A stretch of DNA of 64,000 nucleotides from Axinella damicornis. Taxonomy: Eukaryota; Porifera; Demospongiae; Axinellida; Axinellidae. Below, piece by piece: positions 31,106 through 40,841 of this stretch (positions are counted from its first letter, which is position 1; every line of letters begins with the position of its first letter). The notes beneath the pieces are model-generated. The model had not been told where the DNA came from. It did no database searches and saw nothing but the letters and a program-made list of their open reading frames with translations. Made by a program: the position numbers and the translations under genes. Location: assembly GCA_963931865.1 (NCBI GenBank), contig OZ007510.1, positions 14,488,111 to 14,552,110 on the forward strand, read 5' to 3'.

Positions 31106-34100
31106 AGGTATGACAACCAAATACTGTCCTCTGATTGGGCCACAGCCATGGTCCATTGCAGTGGGACAGCAGTTGTACACTCAGTCGACCAAACCCTTCC
31201 CTCCCCGTGCGGAAGTGGGCTGGCCTGCGAGACTACAGCAACCATCCAGCCACTGTTTGCCGAGTCTGGTGCTCATATTCTCTGGGAGCAGACTACCTAT
31301 TGTGCATGTACCCATGCTATCTCTAGCAAAAAAATAAGTTCAGATTCGAACTCGACACCTTCAGGCTATCTCATTACAAAGTTTCTAGTTTACCTCGAGC
31401 TGATCAAGGATAATATAGCACATACCATGAATTGATCGGTTCCCTGATCGTGGAATTTCGAGTTAGCCACTAGCCTCGCACCAAGCATATATAGCGCAGC
31501 GCCAGCGCAGTGCGCACGGCGCATATACGGTATAGGTGGTATACGTACAGTGCAGCAGTGCATGCAGCTGCAATTGTGCAGCAGTATTTCTTACAGTTTA
31601 GTTTGCATATATAGTGAAGGTACGTCTAGCTGAGTGGTGGGTAGCTCTGACTACCTGTTCAGACTTTTGTAGCTTTGCTGTTAGTAGTAGCACTAGAGAA
31701 TTGCCTGAGGGCAAGTTGTTGGCCAAATATTAGCCCATTCCCACCTAATGACGTCATATGGCGTCATGAGACTTTCAGCTTCATGATGTCACATCTAGCA
31801 ATGTCCTTGGGCTCTGCGCCAGCAGAAAGGGCGGGGCAGGGGGAGATGGGTGGGTGCACCCGAAGGGTGCAAACAGCATGGCCGCCTCTGGGCTTAGCTT
31901 TGAACAGCCCTTGGTTGGAGCCGGGTAGGCCATTTCTCGGGTTATAAGGATAAATGGGCCTAGAAAACAGTGGTCTCACCTTGCAGAGCCTCGAATTCCA
32001 GTGTTCAAGGCTGATTTTGATTTTTCTGTTAGAGCGAGTTACCATCGCCCGAGCATCTTCATCGCGTACACGTTAACGAGTGGGTGTGGTCAGAATCACG
32101 AATGTGGAAAGCATGGCTGTGTGCAGTTCTGTGTGAAGTTTTGAGTGTGAAAACCGATTGGAACCTTATCCTAGGGTATGTTTAAGTAGATTACAAGCTA
32201 AAAAACTGACCTCCATAATCTGTGGGTATTGGTGAGTCCAACTTTGGCTGACTTTTTGTTAGTATGAAGTTCTGGCTGGATAGATGGCTCCATGCACAGC
32301 TGCCAAAATTGTTCAGTGTAGTGCCTGAAAGTGCAAAATGGTGATAGTTCTTAGCCCTTTCCCACCTAATGACGCCATATGGCGTCATGAGACTTTCAGC
32401 TTCATGATGTCACATCCGGCAATGTCCTTGGGAGATAGGCTCTGCACCAGCAGAAAGGGCGGGGGTGGGTGGGTGCACCCAAAGGGTGCAAACAGCATGG
32501 CCGTGTCTGGGCTCAGCTTTGAACAGCCCTTGGTTGCAGCCGTGTAGGCCAGCCGGGTAGGCCATAGGCCGGTAGGGAACTCATAATATCAGAAACAGCA
32601 ACACTACCTCAGACCACACCTACTGGTGTCCTTTATTGATGAGCTCTTGGGCTTACTGCTCTTTACTCACAATAGTGCCCTGGTAGGCATGGTCCGACTT
32701 TTACCAAGGGTGTATGAACCCGCTAGCTGGGGGTGGCGAGAGCATGCAACATTTCAATATGGACATGGCAGAGTGCTCAAGTTGATTTATTGGTGCCAGT
32801 AAAACTCTGTGGTTCAATACACTCTTGATATTACTATAATCTATGCCGCTACATAATTAATGCCTGTAGCTATTACATGCCCCACATTAATTGGAAAATG
32901 CTGCCCTAAGAAAGTGAAAGTACTCGCTGGATGATAAATCACCCACTTTACGACACCATTACAAGGGGCGTCTTTATTCACTGGACTGGTGGACTGGACT
33001 GGACTGGACTGGACTGGACTGGACTCACCCAAAAATCTGTAAAATGCCTTTTTCAGTGTAGGACAGAAGCTAAGCATGCTTACTCATTCACTAAAGTTGC
33101 TTGCATAGCCTGCTTTCGTGTCTTTCCTCGAGTCGGTAGAGGTCAAGGGTCACGTGCATATTTAGTGAGCTTCATACTGCAGAAATCGAACTCTAGCCTT
33201 TGCTGAAGCATAGAAACAGTCCTCTATCATCCACGACTAGACTGAAGTGCATTGCTGACGCTTATTAAATATGCATGTGACCTTTGACCTCTACCGACTC
33301 GAGGAAAGCAGGCTATGCAAGCAACTTTAGTGAATTAATAAGTATGTTTAGCCTCTGTCAGGAGCTTCGGCGGCTCATGTGCTCCTGCTTCTGTCCTAGC
33401 CTCGTACCCAGGCCCTCACGCAGAACGCGGAAGAGGGCCTGGTGACACTTGGCAAAATTCCCGTATGTGCTGAGCTCAGCAGTCTTGATTTTGGGTAGGC
33501 GAATCACGTTCGTCCATTGCCAATCACATTCTTCACCCCGTGAAAAGTGTAGCCGTTTGATAAAACCGCTGTTCTACATGTAGCCTTCAAGACTCACCTC
33601 TGGTCGCTCCTTGGCAAGGACTTGCTACTTAGCCATCACCAACAGCTACCTTCCGTGTGATTTCGAATGCATCCAAGTAAGGAATGTAATCGATTACGCA
33701 ATTATGCTGACTGAGCACATACGGGAATTTTGCCATGTGTCACCAGGCCCTCTTCCGCGTTCCGCGTGAGGGCCTGGGTACGAGGCTACTTCTGTCCTAC
33801 ACTGAAAAAGGCATTTTACAGATTTTTGGGTGAGTCCAGTCCACTCCAGTCCAGTCCAGTCCAGTCCAGTCCAGTCCACCAGTCCAGTGAATAAAGACAC
33901 CCCATTACAAGTGGTAAATTCTTCTGTATTCCAGACGTGGCCCCAGAGGAAGCTACAAACACCTCTCAAATTGTGGTGGCGAAAGGGAAGAGACATGTTG
34001 TTCGGAATGTCGTTGTACCCGAAGACAGTGCAACTCCACACCATTCTCTACATGGGAGGAGGATACAGTTTCAATAACTGTACTGTACTACAGTACGAGT

Positions 34101-34852
34101 GTACCACTGATAGCTGGAGCAAGCTACCACAATATCAGTGCTACAGGTTTGGGATGTCCCTCATCAATGGCCGCCACCTCACACTGGTGGGCGGTCGGGA
34201 CAGACGCACTGACCAGGTGACCAACAAGCTCGGAGTGTGGGATCCGTCCTCACAGCAATGGACACAGCCATACCCACCCATGATTACACCTCGTTGCTTA
34301 CCAGAAGTAGCCACCTACAACAACTACCTACTGGCAGCAGGTGGGTATGGTGGTGACAGGAAGCTAACCACAGTGGAGGTACTGGATGTCAGGGCTAGTG
34401 AGCAATGGCTGACCGCCACACAGCTACCCATACCGTGTTCCCTTAAGACGTCAGCCATCTTACACGACAACTGGTATGTCATCACTGACAGTAAACAAGT
34501 CATGTATACCTCCCTCCCTGAACTCTGTACCACTCCACAAACTGTTACCAAGTCTAACACGAGACCCGCACAATGGCGTCGTCTCCCCGATGCACCGCTG
34601 GAACGCTCTACCGCCATTGTCCTCCACGGATCTCTACTGACCGTTGGGGGTCGCCATGACAACACTGCCAGCACAGCCATCCATCTCTATCACCCGGAAA
34701 CAAGCACTTGGACAAAGATTGGGAACTTAAATGCACCACGATACTATAGCTCAGTTACTCTACTATCGAGCAGTGAATTCCTGGTTTCTGGAGGAGAAGG
34801 TCATCGAGACGAACTCACTACTCTCGTCGACATAGCTACTATAGTGGATTGA
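28889..34852 (+). CDS. Kinase C-lobe tail, heptad coiled coil and kelch propeller
   Basis: Exons 28889-29080, 29277-29507, 29573-29698, 29810-29935, 30075-30125 and 33935-34852, all phase 0 with AG/GT sites. Exon 1 starts LVHQCLHNAQAQRPSAEEQL, the end of a protein-kinase C-lobe (the CL...RPS motif), then a basic linker. Exon 2 holds seven-residue DAQLQQK heptads. Exons 3 and 4 are duplicated coiled-coil exons, exon 5 is short, and the last exon is kelch repeats with a stop at 34850-34852. The kinase core exons are not upstream within reach, so the gene is 5' incomplete here, or broken. A kinase/coiled-coil/kelch order is, as far as I recall, typical of sponge gene families. Confidence 0.7.
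29277..29507 (+). CDS. Heptad-repeat coiled-coil exon
   Basis: 77 codons, of which about 56 form eight copies of a 7-residue unit (consensus DAQLQQK, with variants QNHAQLQ and HNHVQLQ). At DNA level this is a 21-bp tandem repeat, so it can expand or contract without a frameshift. Part of the gene above. Confidence 0.75.
31072..31103. repeat. Poly(G) tract of 32 bases
   Basis: Uninterrupted G run; source of artefactual poly-Gly/Pro frames. Confidence 0.95.
31735..32230. mobile_element. Relic of piggyBac-like MITE family
   Basis: Aligns with 23135-24022 without the nested 505-bp unit, and supplies its empty site near 32180. The left end reads CCCATTCCCACC (one change). TGACGTCATATGGCGTCA lies at 31749-31766. 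Confidence 0.7.
32355..32575. mobile_element. Truncated piggyBac-like MITE
   Basis: CCCTTTCCCACC at the left with a perfect 18-bp palindrome TGACGCCATATGGCGTCA at 32370-32387; the right part is missing. Confidence 0.65.
32965..33903. mobile_element. Foldback element with GGACT pentamer arrays at both ends
   Basis: Ends GGGGCGTCTTTATTCACTGG and its near complement CCAGTGAATAAAGACACCCC, flanked by ATTACAA(G) at about 32958-32964 and 33904-33911. Each end carries a tandem GGACT/AGTCC array of 40-50 bp, and the arms continue as a long hairpin (about 33020-33180 with 33250-33388 plus 33798-33845). A Mutator-like MITE interrupts the right arm. It sits directly before the kelch exon acceptor. Confidence 0.8.
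33397..33788. mobile_element. Mutator-like MITE with TAGCCTCG ends
   Basis: TAGCCTCGTACCCAGGCCCT...complement at 33769-33788; arms about 85 bp. A perfect 9-bp duplication CTTCTGTCC lies at 33388-33396 and 33789-33797. Confidence 0.9.
33935..34852 (+). CDS. Kelch-repeat terminal exon
   Basis: 306 codons. Kelch blades are marked by paired glycines and spaced W/Y residues: LYMGGGYSF...WSKLP, LTLVGGRDR...WTQPYPP, LLAAGGYGG...WLTATQLP, LTVGGRHDN...WTKIGNL, FLVSGGEGH. Five to six blades predict a beta-propeller. The frame open from 33830 lies within a transposon, so the exon is taken from the acceptor TATTCCAG. Confidence 0.8.
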   Translation, partial: TWPQRKLQTPLKLWWRKGRDMLFGMSLYPKTVQLHTILYMGGGYSFNNCTVLQYECTTDSWSKLPQYQCYRFGMSLINGRHLTLVGGRDRRTDQVTNKLGVWDPSSQQWTQPYPPMITPRCLPEVATYNNYLLAAGGYGGDRKLTTVEVLDVRASEQWLTATQLPIPCSLKTSAILHDNWYVITDSKQVMYTSLPELCTTPQTVTKSNTRPAQWRRLPDAPLERSTAIVLHGSLLTVGGRHDNTASTAIHLYHPETSTWTKIGNLNAPRYYSSVTLLSSSEFLVSGGEGHRDELTTLVDIATIVD

Positions 34853-35878
34853 CATTTTGTGGATTGATATTTTGTTGCACTGTCTCGTTCCCAGGTGATT
34901 GGGAACAAGGTTTGTTTTGATAGTCTTTGCACTCTGATTCTGTCTTTCGAGCATGCGCGTGCAGTGAAGGGCGTAGCTGCATAACTGTGCACACAAGAAA
35001 CGAGGTTTGTGGACTCCCCGTGCTATGATCATGAGAGATGGCCAGACTCTCCCCAGCCAGGGCTTGATGGCCGGGAAACAGGACAAGACACTTAATAATT
35101 TCATCATAAAAATCTTTAGCAAACAGGCACTTAACTGTAATATTGAAACCACTGAAAAAAGGTGGTTAAGAATACTGGTTTATCATATCCTAATAAATAG
35201 TAGGGGAGGGAGGACCAAGGTTTTAGTTTCAACAACGTGGATATTGCTTCACATTCAGCACCTGACCTGGCCCTAATATACCCTAACCGATCGCCAAATT
35301 TTTAAATCGCCAAATTTTATACCGAGCCATTTCAGGCCATTTCGCCAAATTTACTGGCCGCCCAAATTTCCTGGTATATGGTACGTACATTCCATAGCAA
35401 TCCAATCGTCACCGTACCGGAAATCCATTCACGCCTGTACAAATTTATTTACAACGCCACATATGCGTAACGCGGAACATTTCCGGAAGTATGCGGTATA
35501 GCGAAATCTGAAGTAATGAAGTGACCGCACAAAAATGGTTATAACTTCGGATGTGGTGTAGTGATTTTTGGTATGCAAGCTCAGCTACAGCAGGTCTACG
35601 CACCAATGCATGTGTAAAGTTTGTAGCTTACTCAGAACGAGAGATATGAGCTGACAACTGGATTTGAGTGAAAATGAGCACCACCTTCACAAAATTTGGT
35701 GCCGTTTGCATTAACCAACTCCTGGACAGCTATTGCAGAACCAATAGAATCACCTGAACACTGCAATTACTATGTTTTTATTTTCCATAACCAGTGCTAG
35801 CTGCACTGATCTAGTTCTTACATGTACATCTTCTTGACCAGAATGCCACCAACTGTTTTCGTTTTAGTGAAGACAATG
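34853..35878. other. Non-coding interval after the kelch gene
   Basis: Contains a GCCAAATTT-rich fragment of the 12362-13534 element family at 35286-35390. No gene. The 3' end of the kelch transcript probably lies in the first few hundred bases, with no strong polyadenylation signal picked out. Confidence 0.45.
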
Positions 35879-35972
35879 GGGCAACTATGAAAGTCTAGCG
35901 CGTGGCCCGCATCTTACTTCCGTTCCGCGTTCCGTTCCGCGTTCCATTCCGTTCCTGCTTTCATAGTTGCCC
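35879..35972. mobile_element. 94-bp MITE with 9-bp duplication
   Basis: GGGCAACTATGAAAG...CTTTCATAGTTGCCC, flanked by AAGACAATG at 35870-35878 and 35973-35981. Interior has repeated TTCCGTTCCGCG. The 9-bp duplication suggests Mutator-like mobilisation with ends unrelated to the TAGCCTC family. Confidence 0.85.
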
Positions 35973-36708
35973 AAGACAATGTGAACAAATCATTATTATG
36001 TTCCAAAATATGACTGTTCATGTAAAATGTCATAATAATAATAATAACAGAATGTACAATGTTTCACAACAGCAATAAACAAAGTTAATTCACAGTGCTT
36101 ATAAACGTGATCAGTTTCAGCAACTCATTATTATGAGAAACGTCGCCTTCAGTGCATCATAAGCCCTGCAAGAGACAAGCACAGCAACATTTGTATAAAG
36201 AAGAAGACCACAATTCTATTTCAGCAGAGTTGCATGTAACTGGGAACCGAAAGCAGGGAAATACTACTCAGTGTTGCTGTCATAGTGTCGGATCAGGACC
36301 TGCAGTACTCTTCAGAAATGTGCTCTGGCCTTCAGAAATGACGAGTGCAACTTTCTGTACTGTGAGTCCAGTCCCACAGTCCAGTCCACTGAATACAGAC
36401 AGCCCACCCAGACCTTGCTTTAGGTTGGTAGCCTTGCATTAGGTCATACCCAGACCTTGCATTGGGTTGGTACCATGCATGACGCTTGGTTGCCATGTAA
36501 ACTAAGTCACTTTGTTGCCATGTAAACCAGGTCATTTCATCATGTTTGACGTCATATTCACCAATTTGGTTACTATAATGTAAACTTGTTTCCAAGTAGC
36601 TAGCTAGCTAGCTACTGTAGTAGTCTGTTAGTTAATAGCTAGCTTGAGGGAGCTACCCGACGACGCCTGCTCTACCTTAACCTGGAAACATCGAGTGTCA
36701 TCGAAATT

Positions 36709-36759
36709 ATGGGAGCTCAACTAGGCCAAGTTGGAGGCTGTCAGCATCTGCGAGCTCTA
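36709..36759 (+). CDS. Possible first exon next to the big transposon
   Basis: ATG followed by 17 codons (MGAQLGQVGGCQHLRAL) ending at a good donor (CTCTA/GTAAGT), 130 bp before the left end of the 9-kb transposon. No continuation is identified; the transposon may have inserted into its first intron. Weak evidence. Confidence 0.2.
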
Positions 36760-36888
36760 GTAAGTTTATGCATGTAGACATTGTAGTCTACTGAACAAGC
36801 CACGGTCAAGTACGACGAGCGGTTCTTTAGGGTTCATCAGCGCTAGTGAACAGTTGCGCTGTTCCTCGTACTTGATTTGCAGGCTGTA

Positions 36889-37080
36889 CACAACAAAATA
36901 GTTACGGATCCGAGACAGGATGTGGGATTTACCTTCCTGTTACGGACCCGTATATGGATCCGTAACAGGATGTGGGATTTACCTTCCTGTTACGTACCCG
37001 TATACGGGTCCGTTACGGGCATAAACGCTACACATCGTGCACGGACTGTTTGCACAGGTCCGTAACGGAGGTGAGAGAAT
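36889..37080. promoter_or_regulatory. Left subterminal repeat cluster
   Basis: Contains a 50-bp tandem duplication (36907-37006, shared CAGGATGTGGGATTTACC) and repeated TTACGGATCC, TTACGGACCC, GATCCGTAACAGG, GTCCGTTACGGG and GTCCGTAACGG, in both orientations. The likely role is recognition by transposon proteins (inference from CACTA biology). Confidence 0.65.
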
Positions 37081-37608
37081 ACGGGCCTAGTACAGATATT
37101 TAATACATGTCAGTAACAGATGTTTTCTGCAACACATTTGATTATGTAGCTTGTATTCAAAGACCTGTGCAGTGGTGTGTATAACTGGAGTGCTAGCTAC
37201 AAATATTCCAGGTAGCTATGCATAGAATATCAATCTGTCGCATGCAGATGTTACTAGCAAGTGTGGTTGGCCTAGACACTAGCCACACCATGCAATGAGA
37301 GTGCATGGTGCTGCATGAGAGGGTTGCTATACACAGTATACAGCAGCCTCTTCACCTCAGCCAAATTTCTGACAGGTTGAAAAACATGTCAGGCAATAAG
37401 CCAAAAGATTTTTGAAAATCACCTCCAAAGAGCTCCACTCTATCCCTGCAAACAGCCTGGACCGGTGAGTCATTTTATTTATCACGGTTGATTTGATAGA
37501 TTATAATTATATCCCACATGTAATGATTATATCCCACACAGCATCATGGACCATGCATATACGCCAATGTGTAGAGCTAATAGTGATCTTGCATATGCAT
37601 GGCCGTTA

Positions 37609-40074
37609 TCAGTTGTCTTCATCAGCACTTGAATTGCTGTCACTGACACCGTCGTTCAGGCTGTGAGCAGAAGATTAGAGAAATCAGATACTGCTTCACA
37701 CAATTAATTAGCTAGCACGACTCTGTATAGCTACCTGCTGGTGGCATCTTCAGACATGATGCCTTCCCAATCGTCATGTGTGAGCCCTGACGGGTAGTTG
37801 TTGCCTACCCACTCCCCAAACAGGTTATAGAGCTCGCCCCGCTCTGCTGACGCCGAACCATCGTCCCTCACAAACTTTCTCTGTGGAAAATAAGAATAAT
37901 CTCAGCTATCATGGGTTGTCACTTCACATAATTTATTACAACTTCTAAGTTACTGACCAGCAGTGCTAAGTGCTTTCTGTATGTTCTCTCTACTGTGAAA
38001 TCCAATGGCGCCCTCATACTCCTCATGATGGACCTCGTAAGCTCTCTTGTTGGTAGCCCCCGATATCTTGTATATGGGGTGATGCCAAGTACCTGTATGA
38101 CAATACAAATGGAATGGCCACCATATAGGTGTAGCTAGTTACTGGCATTATTATATCAGTGGCACCTTTTAACTGGTATACAGTCACATGATCATGCAAC
38201 AACATTAATGGTCCCAGAATTTTTCTGTGGATTATTCTCTCTCTCCGAAGCTTGCAACAACATTCACCTTCCTCCTTTCATCCGTTTTAAAGACTGAGAA
38301 CTTCTTTCTCGACCACTTCATAGCAGCACCTAGCTTTGCTTTGTCCGACTCTCTCATGACATCAACTATGATTGCCTGCAGTGGTGATACATCTCTCATG
38401 CATGCATTGTATACACACATTGTTGTAGATGAAAGCATGACAGAACTAGGTGATCCACTCAATCTCTAGTTCACAAGTCTGTGTATAAAGCATGAAGTGA
38501 ACCAAAATGCACACAATGTCATGCATGCATGCCATATATATATACATGACATTATATTAACGTGCATGCATTACACAATAATGTCTTAAATGAAGTGTCA
38601 TAATATACCTTCAGAGCCTCATCCGAGACTTTACGTCCCAGAGATAGGCAAAAGAGCTTGGCAACACCAGACTGTAGCTCATCCTGTATAATGAATATAA
38701 AGTTGTAGGTGTTCAAACAAGCACTGAACTGCCTTCTTATATAATACAGTCAAACCTCCAAACAAAGGACACTTTGGGAACAATATAAATTCGTCCTTTG
38801 TAGAGAGGTTGTCCTCTTCTCGGAGGTTCAAAATGTATCAGAACCATAGGCAAACCAATTTTTTGGGACCTTGAAAAGCGTCCTTTGTAGATATTGTGTC
38901 CCTATCTCGGAGGGTCCACTATCGGAGGTTCAATTGACATGTATATACCAAGTCTGAGTAACTAAACTTGAATGGAGAGTCATCGATCCTGAACCGATCC
39001 CTCTCGGTCTTCTTTTGCTGATCTCGGACAGATTTCACCAAAGCAAGAATGCGGACATTCTGCTTCTCTAGGCTATCCATTCTCTGGTTGAGTTGGCTCA
39101 CCATTACTTTCAATTGCTGCATGTATGCAATCGTATACATGCAAGTACATGCATCAATTCTATATGATACATTAATTGCAGAAATTACCTTGAAAGGGGT
39201 GAGTATTTCTGCTGCTGCACCTGTCTTGGATGTCTTGACAGGTGTTTTGGATTTCACTTCCTGCAAGTTAGTTAAGTAAAGGTGGTACCCCTATATGTAT
39301 AATATATATATATACTCACTGGTTCCTTCCCTTGGGGTCCATATGGGTGGGGACGGGGCCTGTGTACACGTGGCGAGTATCTTTCCCCTCCTATAAGAAA
39401 GTGAATTGTGACAATTGCAAATTGAAAAATGAATAGTTATTTTGTTAGCTAACCTTCACAGAGCTCCACAACTTTAAATGAGCTACCAAGTCCTGAGACT
39501 AGTTCATCTGTGGAGAGCTGCATGCCATATTAGGGATCAGTATATGAGCCACAGTAAAATTAGTATGTCGTTATAGCATGTAGCTACTGCAACTCACAGT
39601 TTCTCTGTTCTTAGTGGCAAGGCCGCTACCACGCATATTTTTCCCCCACCTCCACAGCTCCTGCATGATGTCGGCTACGGTGCCGGTCTTGGGATTAACC
39701 TGGATTTCAACAAACTCCATGTTGCCAACATCCACAGTCACGACCCTGTATATACAGTCATAGATATGGCTAGCTAAGTACAGTCAAATATCATAGCTAG
39801 TGCATGCAAAAACCTTTAGCTAAAATAGTTAACTGTGACATGCTTACAGTGGTTCTGAGCTCTGGCTGCTTTGTCTCGCCGGCAAGTTGGTTGCAGTCAT
39901 TGGCTCTGGTTTCAAAGGTGGTCTGTAGGGCAGCTGTCCATCGCAACAAAAAAAGACAGACCTCAGGTATCATAACGGTCATGACGTCAACGTAGCTAGC
40001 TAGCTAGCTATAATTATATCATGGCTTGGCAGTACCTTGCCTTTGATCGGTCGACGTCCACCTTTCTGTGCCAT
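37609..40074 (-). CDS. Transposon accessory protein, 387 aa, 12 exons, coiled coil
   Basis: Minus-strand exons in order: 40036-40074, 39848-39933, 39598-39745, 39454-39517, 39320-39390, 39189-39260, 38949-39116, 38609-38683, 38268-38375, 37958-38092, 37735-37880, 37609-37660. They sum to 1164 nt, all splice sites are GT/AG and phases agree, giving 387 residues. It starts MAQKGGRRPIKGK; residues 43-85 (VVTVDVGNMEFVEIQVNP, then ELWRWGKN) may be a small beta-grasp-like fold; residues 161-205 form a coiled coil (QLNQRMDSLEKQNVRIL); residues 217-360 are helical and basic (TRELTRSIMRSMRAP, TYRKHLALLRKF); the tail is acidic. Family not recognised. It starts about 200 bp from the zinc-finger exon, head to head. 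A role analogous to plant TnpA (binding the subterminal repeats) is a hypothesis. Confidence 0.7.
38747..38941. mobile_element. pogo/Tigger-like MITE in an intron of the accessory gene
   Basis: Begins CAGTCAAACCTCC after TA, and ends GGAGGTTCAATTGACATG before TA. Two internal TCCTTTGTAGA copies. The right end lies 8 bp from the exon starting at 38949, close to its donor. CAGTCRAACCTC ends are typical of TA-inserting mariner/pogo MITEs. Confidence 0.65.
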
Positions 40075-40280
40075 TGCGCTATAAATCCCTGCTCTTTCCA
40101 CAAACGCTTGATGGCCTGGATCATAGATCGGAGAGAAAGATGATGCATGCAGCTGCAACCGTGCAATCCGTTAAATTCCCGCGTGCGATATACGTACGAA
40201 GGTCCTTAAGGCATTACGATTGGCTGAACTGCTGCTTAGCAACACCGACCCGGCCGGCCGACGGTGTTGCAGTGAGAGGA
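40075..40280. promoter_or_regulatory. Shared divergent promoter region
   Basis: 206 bp separate the start codons of the two transposon genes, which point away from each other. It contains AGCTGCAACC and a GC-rich CGGCCGGCCG block; no TATA box is convincing. A bidirectional promoter is inferred from geometry alone. Confidence 0.45.
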
Positions 40281-40820
40281 ATGGCCGAATGTAGATCAGG
40301 TAAACAGTTTGTATGCGATGTTTGCGAAGTTGGTTTCGCATATCCCTCCAAACTAAAAAGACACCAGAGAAGTCGGAAGCACGCATTGTTCGAAACTGTC
40401 AGCAAAAGAACCCGGAGACACCATGATGCAGACGAATTAGCACTCTCGGCTTTCAACGCAGCACACAAAGATGTTGAGGTAAGTGAAGTTTACTAATAAA
40501 AATTAGCTACCTCCATGCTGAACGCTATTATTGAACAGCAGAATTTGGGAGATGAGAGTTTGCGGAGTGAGTCGGTACCGGTGGAAGAGATGAAGAGCGG
40601 AGAATATGAAACAGACTCCCAGAATGAAGGTGATTAATTAATGTGGCATGAGGATATATAGGTACAACTACTGCATACACGTACACCAGTATGACAGCCT
40701 AGTAATTGCTGAATACCAATGCCAGTGGATGAGCTTGTCGGTACGTTCGTGTTCATATCGTATGTTCCACTGTAACTTATGCAGGCAATGAAACTGACAA
40801 CGATGAAACTGAATGTGAAG
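40281..40820 (+). CDS. C2H2 zinc-finger N-terminal exons of the transposase gene
   Basis: Exons 40281-40478, 40539-40629 and 40785-40820. Exon 1 encodes FVCDVCEVGFAYPSKLKRHQ followed by RSRKH, a C2H2 finger (C-x2-C-x12-H-x5-H), then a basic stretch. Exons 2 and 3 encode acidic sequence (SESVPVEEMKSGEY, NETDNDETEC). Plavaka/CACTA-type transposases often begin with such fingers, so these are probably the 5' part of the gene whose core starts at 41950. The 1.1-kb insertion at 40842-41927 separates them, and exon 3 (phase 1) does not join the next visible frame directly, so the gene may be disabled. Confidence 0.6.
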
Positions 40821-40841
40821 GTGCACAAGAAAGCTATTATA

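Larger units (their letters stand above)
30126..32964. other. Intron with transposon relics
   Basis: No exon seen. Holds a 32-base G run (31072-31103), a fragment of a TAGTCTCGC-type MITE arm (about 31190-31232), and two relics of the 23135-24022 piggyBac-like family (31735-32230 and 32355-32575). Confidence 0.55.

Noticed and set aside
33830..33934. ATG-initiated 5' extension of the kelch frame
   Set aside because: This segment is the GTCCA pentamer array and end of a transposon; a good acceptor at 33934 starts the real exon.
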